DNA of 61,303 nt from Armatimonadota bacterium (GTDB lineage Bacteria > Armatimonadota > UBA5829 > JAUSEB01). The stretch is from contig JAUSGG010000243.1 of assembly GCA_030649165.1 (NCBI GenBank), forward strand, positions 1-61,303, read 5' to 3'. This document shows, in pieces, positions 42,494-50,361 of the stretch. The notes under the pieces are model-generated. The model did not search any database, was not told the origin of the DNA, and was given only the letters and a program-made list of their open reading frames with translations. Within the stretch, counting starts at the first letter, position 1, and each line of letters starts with the position of its first letter. Position numbers and translations under genes: made by a program.

Positions 42494-44392
42494 ATGGCGA
42501 AAGCAAAGAAAGTCATCGTGCTCGGCTTCGACGGCGCGACCGTCGAGTTCGTGCAGCATTACATGAAGCAGGGCAGACTCCCCAACTACCGCAAACTCAT
42601 GAAGATGGGCTCGTTCATGAGGAACTGCCTCTGCCCCTACCCGACCATCACGCCGCCCAACTGGACAACAATCGCTACCGGCGCGCGCATCGGGACCCAC
42701 GGCGTGACCTGTTTCTGGCAGCACCACCCCGGCGACCCGCTGGACAAATTCCGCACCGGTTTCGACTCGCGCGACAACCGCGCCGAGTACTTCTGGGCCG
42801 CGGCAGGGCGCGCCGGCAAGCGCAGCATCGTCTTCAATTTCCCCTCCACCTGGCCGCCCGTGAAGTTCCCCGGAATACAGGTGGACGGATCGGACCTCAC
42901 CGTCGGCAACCGCGCCATGCTGCGGCGGTACGTTATCTACTCCAGCCCGGCGGTCGCCGCGCCGACGCGGGAAGTGGACGGCTGGCTCTATCAGCCGGAC
43001 CAGAGCGACGAGCTGGCGCAGTTGAAACCCGCGGCGGGGTGGCGTAATATCAAACTCCGACCTGACGCGCTGGAGATGGAGCTGGAGTTCAAGGACGACG
43101 GCCCCAAGTCTTACGTCGGCCACCCCGATTTCCCCGACCGCGCGTTCATAGCTCCGGTGAATCGATACCTGCTGATCGACAAGTCGCGCGGGAAGAACTA
43201 TGACCGGGTCAGGCTGTTCTCCGACAAGGACGGGCGAAAGCTATTGGGCGAATCAACGAGCCGAAAGGTCTGGAGCGACTGGATTCAGGACCGGTTCGAG
43301 CTTACGGATGGCGACGAGAAGGTCTGGTACAAGATTCGCATTCTGAGCCTCGATCCCGGCGGAAAGTTCGTGCGGACGCTCGTTACCAGCCTGATGGTCC
43401 CCAAGGGCTGGAGCCGTCCCGCGACCCTCGGGCAGGAGCTATTGCGCGAAGTCGGCCCGCACTTCCCAGCCACAGCGTGGATATTCCGGGAAGACGAAAC
43501 CGGCCTGGAGATCGAGAGCGAGATGCACGATTGGTACGGCCGGGCCATCAATTACCTCGCGGAGAAAGACCCGTGGGACGCCATCTTCATGCACGCCCAC
43601 GTGATCGATTTCGCTAACCACTGGTGGATCGACAGGGTCGAGCCGGAGTCGATCGACTGGCCGGGGAACGACAAATACGACAAACTGCTGCGCAAGGCTT
43701 ACGAGATAACAGACCGCCTCCTCGGCCAGGTGATGGAGCTTGCGGACGAGGACACGCTGTTCGTCCTGGTTTCCGACCACGGCAGCACCACTCGCAGTCA
43801 ACAAATCCCGCCGTTCGGCAACCCACACCGCACGTCGGGCAAGATACTGGAGGACGCGGGGCTGCTGGTCTACGACGACGGCGATCCGACCGGAGCGCGC
43901 AAGATCGACTGGAGCAAAACAAAGGCCGCCTGCCAGCGCGCCGGCTACGTCTACGTCAACCTCAAGGGACGCGACCCGGACGGGATTGTCGAACCCGGCG
44001 AGGAATACGAGAAGGTGCGCACGCAGGTGATCAACCTGTTCTACGACTACACCGACCCAGCCACAGGCAAGAAGCCGATCACGCTCGCGATACGGAACGA
44101 ACACGCCGCCCTGCTCGGCCTTTACGGCGACCGCATCGGCGACATCGTCTATGCGCTGGAGCCGGAGTTCGAGCATGCTCACGGCCAGGAGCTTCCCACC
44201 GCCAAGTTCGGCAGAGGCTCACAAACGTCGCTGCTGATAATGGCCGGCCCAGGCATCAGGAAAAACCACACAGTCGCCCGCCCAACCGCCCTGACGGACA
44301 TAGTCCCAACAATCTGCCACCTGACCGGCTTCCCCGTGCCGAAGGAGTGTGAGGGCGGGGTGATATACCAGGCGTTGGAGGAGGCGCCGTAA
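42494..44392 (+). CDS. Type I phosphodiesterase / nucleotide pyrophosphatase-family protein
   Basis: 632 residues of the alkaline-phosphatase superfamily. Metal and nucleophile residues: VIVLGFDGAT (Asp), PYPTITPPNWTTIATG (nucleophile Thr), HAHVIDFANHWW (Asp and His), LVSDHGST (Asp-His) and the C-terminal TDIVPTICHLTGFP with GVIYQALEE. No signal peptide is obvious. Such enzymes cleave phosphodiester or phosphate bonds; the substrate is unknown. AGGAGGA lies before the ATG. The last ~95 bp are repeated at 44991-45095 and 45839-45938. Confidence 0.88.
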   Translation: MAKAKKVIVLGFDGATVEFVQHYMKQGRLPNYRKLMKMGSFMRNCLCPYPTITPPNWTTIATGARIGTHGVTCFWQHHPGDPLDKFRTGFDSRDNRAEYFWAAAGRAGKRSIVFNFPSTWPPVKFPGIQVDGSDLTVGNRAMLRRYVIYSSPAVAAPTREVDGWLYQPDQSDELAQLKPAAGWRNIKLRPDALEMELEFKDDGPKSYVGHPDFPDRAFIAPVNRYLLIDKSRGKNYDRVRLFSDKDGRKLLGESTSRKVWSDWIQDRFELTDGDEKVWYKIRILSLDPGGKFVRTLVTSLMVPKGWSRPATLGQELLREVGPHFPATAWIFREDETGLEIESEMHDWYGRAINYLAEKDPWDAIFMHAHVIDFANHWWIDRVEPESIDWPGNDKYDKLLRKAYEITDRLLGQVMELADEDTLFVLVSDHGSTTRSQQIPPFGNPHRTSGKILEDAGLLVYDDGDPTGARKIDWSKTKAACQRAGYVYVNLKGRDPDGIVEPGEEYEKVRTQVINLFYDYTDPATGKKPITLAIRNEHAALLGLYGDRIGDIVYALEPEFEHAHGQELPTAKFGRGSQTSLLIMAGPGIRKNHTVARPTALTDIVPTICHLTGFPVPKECEGGVIYQALEEAP

Positions 44393-44439
44393 GACGGGGA
44401 TCAGCGATTCCTGAACTGACACGAAAGTGAGTGAGCGGC

Positions 44440-44649
44440 TCAGGCGGCCTTGCGCTTCGCCTGCTGGACAGTCAGGTGACCGTCTCTTATCGCCATGCAC
44501 GCGCGCAGCACGTGGAGTTCCCACATCATGTCGTCTGTTGGGAATTCGAGACGCATATTCTCGCATATCGCCGCAAGGTCTTGCGGCGATATGCCTGCCT
44601 CGCGGGCGACACTTTCGTAATCGAAGTAATCCGTAAAGGAACACCTCAC
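44440..44649 (-). CDS. Small protein downstream of a PIN-domain gene
   Basis: 69 residues, GTG start overlapping the stop of the PIN fragment upstream (GTGA). Sequence features: FTDYFDYESVAREAGISPQDLAAICENM and MMWELHVLRACMAIRDG, a compact helical protein. I recall similar short proteins following PIN genes and infer that it is the partner in a toxin-antitoxin-like pair, although no DNA-binding motif is visible. The frame is intact while the PIN gene is not. Confidence 0.55.
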   Translation of the reverse strand: MRCSFTDYFDYESVAREAGISPQDLAAICENMRLEFPTDDMMWELHVLRACMAIRDGHLTVQQAKRKAA

Positions 44650-44916
44650 AGTTCCGATGGGGCGAGAATCTCGATAGTCCGCAACCCAAGCGATACATTC
44701 AACTGGTCTACTTGAGCGCGCTTCCGTCTGTTGACGAGATGCCGGAAGTTCCATGAGACCAGGATATCCTGTCGGGCCGATATGGCTATGGCGACATACA
44801 GCGCGTCGTTATACATCGCTGGGCCGAACAGGCCGTTCGCCACGTAAACACCGGCCAACTCGCGCATTTCCTCCGAGACAGACGACAGATGTGTCCAGAT
44901 ACACCCGCACTTTCAA
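44646..44916 (-). pseudogene. PIN-domain (VapC-like) toxin, internally deleted and frameshifted
   Basis: A TTG-started frame reads KVRVYLDTSVV, the N-terminus of a PIN RNase with its first Asp, then at about 44885-44870 the homology jumps frame to SEEMRELAGVYVANGLFGPAMYNDALYVAIAISARQDILVSWNFRHLVN and ends TIEILAPSEL. The central ~50 residues of a normal ~140-residue PIN protein are missing. It is therefore a non-functional remnant. The next gene overlaps its stop. Confidence 0.75.
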
Positions 44917-44990
44917 TAGCAGTATACCCCGCTGTTTCCCTACGTTTACTGTTAGTATACTCTCTACGCTGGCGGCGTTCCTTTGTCTTC

Positions 44991-45095
44991 GACCCGCGTG
45001 ACCGACATCGTGCCGACAATCTGCCACCTGACGGGGTTTCCGTCGCCAAGAGAGTGCGAGGGAGGAGTATTTATCAGGCGTTGGAGGGGAGTTCG
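44991..45095 (+). repeat. Second copy of the phosphodiesterase 3' end
   Basis: Encodes TDIVPTICHLTGFPSPRECEGGV in the same sense as the end of the gene at 42494, then loses frame. Roughly 80% identical by eye to 44294-44392. Confidence 0.85.
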
Positions 45096-45141
45096 TAGTT
45101 AGGCGGCCCGAAATGGTATAATGCTGGTGGAGGTGGATGGC

Positions 45142-45387
45142 GTGTCCCTTGTCATTCGAGTGCATTACGACGGAAAGACCATCGTGCCCGACGAACCGGT
45201 AGACCTTCCGATCAACCAACCGATGGAAGCCGAGTTGCGTGTTCCTGAGGCCAAGCTTACGCCCGCTGAGATCAAGCGGCGCAGAGCGGCTATGAAACGT
45301 TTTGCGTCCCGTGCGGTGAAGGGCGCCAACATTCCGTTGGAAGCGCTGCGGCGCGAGAACATGTACGAGCCGCCTCGGGGCTTATGA
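45142..45387 (+). CDS. AF2212-like antitoxin
   Basis: 81 residues. VIRVHYDGKTIVPDEPVDLPINQPMEAEL is the signature of the DUF104/AF2212-like antitoxins that pair with PIN toxins. The C-terminal half is a basic helix (KLTPAEIKRRRAAMKRFASR). GTG 45142 follows GGAGGTGG by 5 nt; the ATG at 45121 is an alternative. Its stop overlaps the start of the PIN gene (ATGA). Confidence 0.8.
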   Translation: MSLVIRVHYDGKTIVPDEPVDLPINQPMEAELRVPEAKLTPAEIKRRRAAMKRFASRAVKGANIPLEALRRENMYEPPRGL

Positions 45388-45837
45388 GATACCTCGTTGA
45401 CACGAATGTACTTCTGAGATGGTCTCACGCCGACAGTTCAGACCATGCCACGTGCACGAAAACCGTGGACAGTTTGCTGGGGGCGGGGCACGACCCTTGT
45501 ATTTGCGCTCAGGCGCTCATTGAGTTCTGGACCGTCGCCACTCGCCCGCCGGATGTCAACGGCCTGGGGCTTGCCGCCTGGAGCGGTCCGGGCACAAGTG
45601 GCGGATCTCCGAGACATGTTCACGTGCCTCCCGGAACCGGTCGACATGGCGGACCGCTGGCAAGCTGTAGCCTACAGGCATTCGGTAATCGGCAAGCAGG
45701 CTCATGACGCTCGAATTGCCGCGCTCATGATCGCTCACGGCGTCACGCACCTTCTCACCCTCAATCCCACCGATTTCGCCCGCTACGACGGCATAACGCC
45801 GGTTACTCCTCAAGAGATCGTCAGTCAAGGCCGGTAG
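45384..45837 (+). pseudogene. PIN-domain (VapC-like) toxin with one frameshift
   Basis: Frame 1 encodes MRYLVDTNVLLRW ... CAQALIEFWTVATRPPDVNGLGL (first Asp and Glu of the PIN site). At about 45560-45575, beside a GGGG run, the homology moves by one base to GAVRAQVADLRDMFTCLPEPVDM, HDARIAALMIAHGVTHLLTLNPTDFARY and stops at 45837. Correcting one base would give an intact ~150-residue toxin, so this is either a recent mutation or a sequencing or assembly error. Confidence 0.8.
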
Positions 45838-45838
45838 C

Positions 45839-45938
45839 AGTCTCGCCACATCCTGTCGACAATTTGCCATTTGACTGGGTTTTCGGTCCCGAGGGAGTGT
45901 GAGGGGGGAGTGATATACCAGGCGTTGGAGGAGGGATG
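45839..45938 (+). repeat. Third copy of the phosphodiesterase 3' end
   Basis: Reads STICHLTGFSVPRECEGGV IYQALEEG and a stop, in frame throughout, so the last ~30 codons of the phosphodiesterase are preserved here without the rest of the gene. Confidence 0.85.
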
Positions 45939-45978
45939 AGGACAGTGGTTAGCAGCTTGCGCAAAACGGTGCCAATGA

Positions 45979-46473
45979 TCAATAGGTCCAGCCCTCTGAA
46001 TGAATGAGATCGAAGAGGCTCAAATACCGGATGTTGTAGTATTGACAAGCGTTCGGAATCTGGAGAATTCGCGCGTTTGGTCCCCGCGGCTTTTCATGGG
46101 TCAAGGCACAGGCGTCGCCGGAGTAGGCCCCGTCATGAAGCCGAGCATTCTCCGCCATTGCCAAGGCAACAACAAAGGGATCTCCGGCATTCTTTGTGTC
46201 CTGAGGATCAATCAGTTTGGCACGTCAATCAAAAGCTGTCTCAAGCAGGCTGCAATCTCGAGATCGAAAGAACGGACCATCTCGCCATTGTTCTCGATCC
46301 ACTCCTGCTGCTGCTCGTTCGTACATTCGTCAGTAATCTGCCGCATAGTGATGATCCGACCTTCGCGCACCAGCGATGCCAGATCAGAGTACAGCCTCAC
46401 GAAAATCGAACGGGGGGTACCCTTCGAACAGATCGATTATCACACTGGCATCCAACACGTATATATTACTCAC
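45979..46473 (-). pseudogene. DUF4411 (PIN-like) toxin with two frameshifts
   Basis: Three consecutive frames join into one DUF4411 protein: NIYVLDASVIIDLFEGYPPFDFR, then YSDLASLVREGRIITMRQITDEC to QLLIDVP, then KLIDPQDTKNAGDPFVVALA to ALTHEKPRGPNARILQIPNAC and FDLIHSEGWTY. Breaks fall near 46395 and 46212. DUF4411 proteins are predicted toxins paired with Xre-ImmA/IrrE regulators, exactly the gene upstream here, whose TAA overlaps the GTG start (GTGAGTAA). Confidence 0.8.
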
Positions 46474-47653
46474 TAGCTGTCCCCGAGAAGAGTCTGGAGC
46501 GGGCCTGTCCGAACTTCCCAGGATCCAGCGACAGATATCGACTCGCTTGTCTAAGAGAGATGCGACCCATATCCAGGGCAGCAAATACGAGCTGCGAGAA
46601 ATCTCTGCCACGGCGGCTCATTGATATGGTAACCGGGCCCGGCCCCCCTGTCTTGTGTACCGGCGGGACGTATGCTGCTGCTTGGATATTCCAGATGGCT
46701 GCCCAACGTCGATAGTCGGATTCAGCCCTGTATCCCGCAGCAACAAGCCGACGCAACAGAACATACTTGCTAACCTTCAATCTCTTCGCGGCCCACCTTA
46801 TGTCGGCGTCCTCGTCTTTTCCGCCCTGAGCAGCTTTCACAAGATGGTTCTGCACAGTGGGATCATCGAGAGGCAACAGAACGCCACTGGCAAATCGATT
46901 GCAGAACTGCTCTATGTCTGATCTACTATCTGCGTGGCGAACCCTGAAGTCTGTGGGGACTGCTGATACGCCGGGCTGGCGGAGACACAAGTGACACAGT
47001 TCGTGGAATATGGAGAATATCCGTGCAGGAACCGCGTCTCTGGTGCTAACGCCAATGACTGAGAAGCGACTGTCGTACATGCTGAATCCACGCGCATCTG
47101 ACAAGGGCAACGGGAATTGCAGGGTCAACACACCCAGAGCGTACAACGCCTCGCGCCAAGCCGAGAGCGCTGCATACTCGTCCGGCCATTCCGTTTGGTG
47201 ATCTGCACTGACACCCATCTGCTCGCGGAACGCATTCGCTACCCGCTCGGGGTCGTCGCCGAGCGACACTTCAGGCAGACTCCGCGGTTGTTCTGGCCAT
47301 GTCAGATCCAAGAGTTCCAAATGCATCTGATGCAACGAGCGGGCTTCCCTGAAGGCAAGTAGCGTTTCAGGCCCAAACCTGCCACGTTCCGTTTCCGGCA
47401 GAGTACGAAAATCGCAAGGCAAAGGCGGGTCCGCAGGCGGCTCTGGCATGAAGAACGCGGCGAGTGGACGTTTAACTTTATTGGCGAATAATTCCAGCTG
47501 GCGCATGGTAGGGCCTTGGTCGCCCCGTTCCCATTCGTCAATCTTGTGGGGGGCTACACCAATCGATTTGGCTATCGCCTCCAATTCCCAGCCCGAAGAA
47601 GACCTAGCCCATGTCAGCAATTCCGGCTTAATGTTGACCCTGATACTCGTCAA
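46466..47653 (-). CDS. Xre-type regulator with ImmA/IrrE metallopeptidase domain
   Basis: 395 residues. An N-terminal helix-turn-helix (LLTWARSSSGWELEAIAKSIGVAPHKIDEWERG) is followed by the ImmA/IrrE zinc peptidase domain with HELCH at about residue 216 and CNRFASGVLLP. This is the antitoxin/regulator half of an Xre-COG2856/DUF4411 module. The TTG start (47651-47653, AGAGGT upstream) matches the usual TSIRVNIKPELL N-terminus; the frame is open to 47716. The reading frame is intact. Confidence 0.85.
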   Translation of the reverse strand: MTSIRVNIKPELLTWARSSSGWELEAIAKSIGVAPHKIDEWERGDQGPTMRQLELFANKVKRPLAAFFMPEPPADPPLPCDFRTLPETERGRFGPETLLAFREARSLHQMHLELLDLTWPEQPRSLPEVSLGDDPERVANAFREQMGVSADHQTEWPDEYAALSAWREALYALGVLTLQFPLPLSDARGFSMYDSRFSVIGVSTRDAVPARIFSIFHELCHLCLRQPGVSAVPTDFRVRHADSRSDIEQFCNRFASGVLLPLDDPTVQNHLVKAAQGGKDEDADIRWAAKRLKVSKYVLLRRLVAAGYRAESDYRRWAAIWNIQAAAYVPPVHKTGGPGPVTISMSRRGRDFSQLVFAALDMGRISLRQASRYLSLDPGKFGQARSRLFSGTASE

Positions 47654-48051
47654 CGCAGACCTCTCAAATCCAGAATTCGTCCACCTGTACCCATGGTATC
47701 GGCGCAACCTCGCCAACTACTTATACCCGCGCTCTGTGGATTCCTTTCGCGTACTCATGTGCATCCCATCTTTGCGACACTAGTTTGTCCGAGGATGAGA
47801 CCACAAAACCGGTGGATACGACGAGATTGATCGATGCAGCTTGTGCTTGGGAGCATGGATGGCCCCGTTCCAACCATCTACGTCGGCGACGCAGATGGTT
47901 CCTACCTTGCGGGAACGAGATCAAGGCACGGCCGCCACAATCAAGTCTCGCAGAAGCCGCACACCCGGTGATTCGCGATTCGAGGGTAGAGCGTTAAACC
48001 TATCCGCTCAAGAGGGAAGACCTTTCATCCCAACCCGGAAATCCCGAAACA
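47654..48051. other. Intergenic region with a 29-bp hairpin
   Basis: About 400 bp without a gene. The clearest feature is the inverted repeat at 47872-47900 (AACCATCT ... AGATGGTT with an inner CGTC/GACG). No tRNA, promoter or further copy of the phosphodiesterase tail seen. Confidence 0.5.
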
Positions 48052-50313
48052 TCACCTCTTCTCATAACGCCCTACGGCAACCACCGCCCCCGTCCGATGC
48101 GCCCAATCCTCAATATAATCCCGAGCGTAAAACCTCAGCCCGCTTCCCCCGTGCCCTTGCCCGGTCACAATGTCCACCTTCCCGTCCCCGTTCCAGTCAA
48201 CCGCGTCGGCGCCGGAGATGGTCATTACGGTCCACGGTCGGATGATCTCCACGCCGCCGTGGGCGAATTGCGGCTCTTGATTTGGGCCGCCTGAGCCGGT
48301 GTTGCGGTAGAGCCTTACGACGTGCTCGAACTCGCAGGCGATCAGGTCCTTCTTGCCGTCGCCGTCCCAATCCACGTACGAGCCGACGTTGGGACGCATG
48401 TAATCGAGCATTTGGGTCCCGCCGGGGCCGACGCCGATCCACTTCGGATAAGCCAATACCGGCTCCTCGTCCGTCCCGATGTTCTTGAAGAACAAGAGTC
48501 CGCAATCCTGAGCCGGGTTGCCGGGGTTGAGGTGCGGCCAGTCGTGGTACAGACTCGGCTTCCCCTCGCCGCCCATTCCCATGATCAGGTCCTTGCGCCC
48601 GTCGTTGTCCCAATCGCAGACGAGCGCGCTGCACCAGTGCGTCCCGCTGATCGGCTTGCCGTTGGCCTCCAACTGCTTCCCCTCACCGAACCTGGGGCTT
48701 TCGTCGGTCCCTTCGTTCAGATAGAGCACGACCTCGCCCGTCCTGTTGGTGATGACCAGATCCTTCTTCCCGTCGTTGTTCCAGTCAACGACGAACGATC
48801 TGGCGTCAGCCCCCACATCGCTCAGGATGCGCACGCCGTCGGCGAAGATAGGCCACTTGTTGCTCGACGTGTTGCGGAACCAAAAGACGCTCCCGCCGGA
48901 GTTGCTGACCAGCAGGTCGGTCTTGCCGTCGTTGTTCCAATCGACCGCGTGGACCGTATTCTGCCGCGCCCCCTCGCAAATCTGAAACTCCTCGGTGTAC
49001 GGCGCGCCGTTGTCCGCGTTTCGCTCCTCGAACTTCGGCTCGGTCGGCGTCCCCACGTTCTTATACATCCGCGCGTAAAGCCTTCGCTCCCCCGGCCCGC
49101 ATTGGGTCTCCCAGACGCAGCCGGTCACGTATTCCAGCATGCCGTCACCGTCGAAATCCGCCACCTTGACGCCGCAGTGACCGCCACGCGAAGACGGCAG
49201 CTCGACGGCGGTCTTGAAGACGGGATTCGTCCGCGTGCCGACGTTTTCGATGTAATACAGCGGCGGGCCTTGAGCGGTCATAAACAGGTCCAAATCGCCG
49301 TCGCCGTCGAAATCCACGCAATCGACCCTGGTCTCGCTGAACTTCTCAATCTCGCTCGGCAGATCGAGCGCAACGGGGTCCGCCAGCCGGATATTCGCGA
49401 CGTCGTCGCCGCCAAGGTTCCGGTAGAAGTCGACTCCCCCCCTTCGCCCGATCAGAATGTCCTTCTTCCCGTCGCCGTCCCAGTCCACAGCGGTGACCGC
49501 GGCAAACCAGTTGTTGCCCAGCGGCTTGCCGGACTCCGTGAGCAGCCGGCCCCGATTCGCGAACGTCAACTGCCCGCCCGGCTGGGTTACATTTTCGAAG
49601 ACGACCACGTGCCCGAAATCGGGGCTGTCGCAGCAGCTTACGAACAGGTCGGGATTCCCGTTGCCGTTCCAGTCGTCGAAGGTGATGGTCGCCCAGCTTC
49701 GATGCGTGCCCTCGCCCATCGGGAGGGTGAAAACGCTCCCGCCCGAGGTCAACTTGCCCCGATAGACGAACCTGTTCCCGCCGACGTTCTCGTAGCAGTA
49801 GATGAACGGCTCGGTAGTCACCTTGAAGAGGTCCGGGGCCCCGTCGCCGTCGAAGTCGCGGAAGCAATCCATGTGGCTCGCGCCGATCTCCCGGCGGGAG
49901 TACTCGACCCGAAAATAGTCGCCGTCACCCACCAAACCCGGGTAGCGACGCGGCTTGCCGAGTCCCGATTCAACCGTATCGAAGTACACCGCATACCCTG
50001 CGACGTTCTCATCCGGCAGGACGAAGTTGAGGGTCACGTAATCGACGCCGTAATATGGGTCGATCCGGTGTGGCAGGAGATACTTCTCGTAGCCCTCTCT
50101 GGCCTCGTCGAATACCTCCGGCTTGCCCGAGGCGTTGTACGCGACGACCTCCACCGTATGCTCGTCGAAGGCGCCGTTCTCGCCCATCGATCGAAGCGCA
50201 TCAACAAAGTCGATATTGACCGCCGCCGGCGAATCGGACCTCGTCCTCCCCCGGCAGTCCACCGTCATCAATATGCGGTAACCGTTCGGAGATGTCCACT
50301 CATGCCTCATCAC
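48052..50313 (-). CDS. FG-GAP/VCBS repeat protein, third paralogue, signal peptide lost
   Basis: 753 residues. Starts MMRHEWTSPNGYRILMTVDC without any signal peptide, unlike its two paralogues. An N-terminal ~150-residue beta domain is followed by ten Asp-rich calcium loops of the DWDGDGKKDL type, typical of FG-GAP beta-propellers, ending HGGSGLRFYARDYIEDW. The bases where a signal peptide would be encoded are GTTAGTGAGGTATGAGTGAT repeats. It may therefore be cytoplasmic, non-functional, or start elsewhere. Last gene of the ABC-transporter operon. Confidence 0.85.
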   Translation of the reverse strand: MMRHEWTSPNGYRILMTVDCRGRTRSDSPAAVNIDFVDALRSMGENGAFDEHTVEVVAYNASGKPEVFDEAREGYEKYLLPHRIDPYYGVDYVTLNFVLPDENVAGYAVYFDTVESGLGKPRRYPGLVGDGDYFRVEYSRREIGASHMDCFRDFDGDGAPDLFKVTTEPFIYCYENVGGNRFVYRGKLTSGGSVFTLPMGEGTHRSWATITFDDWNGNGNPDLFVSCCDSPDFGHVVVFENVTQPGGQLTFANRGRLLTESGKPLGNNWFAAVTAVDWDGDGKKDILIGRRGGVDFYRNLGGDDVANIRLADPVALDLPSEIEKFSETRVDCVDFDGDGDLDLFMTAQGPPLYYIENVGTRTNPVFKTAVELPSSRGGHCGVKVADFDGDGMLEYVTGCVWETQCGPGERRLYARMYKNVGTPTEPKFEERNADNGAPYTEEFQICEGARQNTVHAVDWNNDGKTDLLVSNSGGSVFWFRNTSSNKWPIFADGVRILSDVGADARSFVVDWNNDGKKDLVITNRTGEVVLYLNEGTDESPRFGEGKQLEANGKPISGTHWCSALVCDWDNDGRKDLIMGMGGEGKPSLYHDWPHLNPGNPAQDCGLLFFKNIGTDEEPVLAYPKWIGVGPGGTQMLDYMRPNVGSYVDWDGDGKKDLIACEFEHVVRLYRNTGSGGPNQEPQFAHGGVEIIRPWTVMTISGADAVDWNGDGKVDIVTGQGHGGSGLRFYARDYIEDWAHRTGAVVAVGRYEKR

Positions 50314-50361
50314 TCATACCTCACTAACCACGAACCACGAACCACGAACCACTCATCTTCA
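50314..50361. repeat. GTGGTTCGTGG repeats between FG-GAP genes
   Basis: On the minus strand: TGAAGATGAGTGGTTCGTGG, further TTCGTGG units, then TTAGTGAGGTATGAGTGATGAGG. Begins at the stop of the upstream gene and runs into the next start. Confidence 0.85.

Noticed and set aside
44440-44754. Longer 104-residue version of the small TA partner
   Set aside because: Its N-terminal part overlaps the PIN fragment in another frame; the GTG overlapping the PIN stop gives a sensible 69-residue protein.
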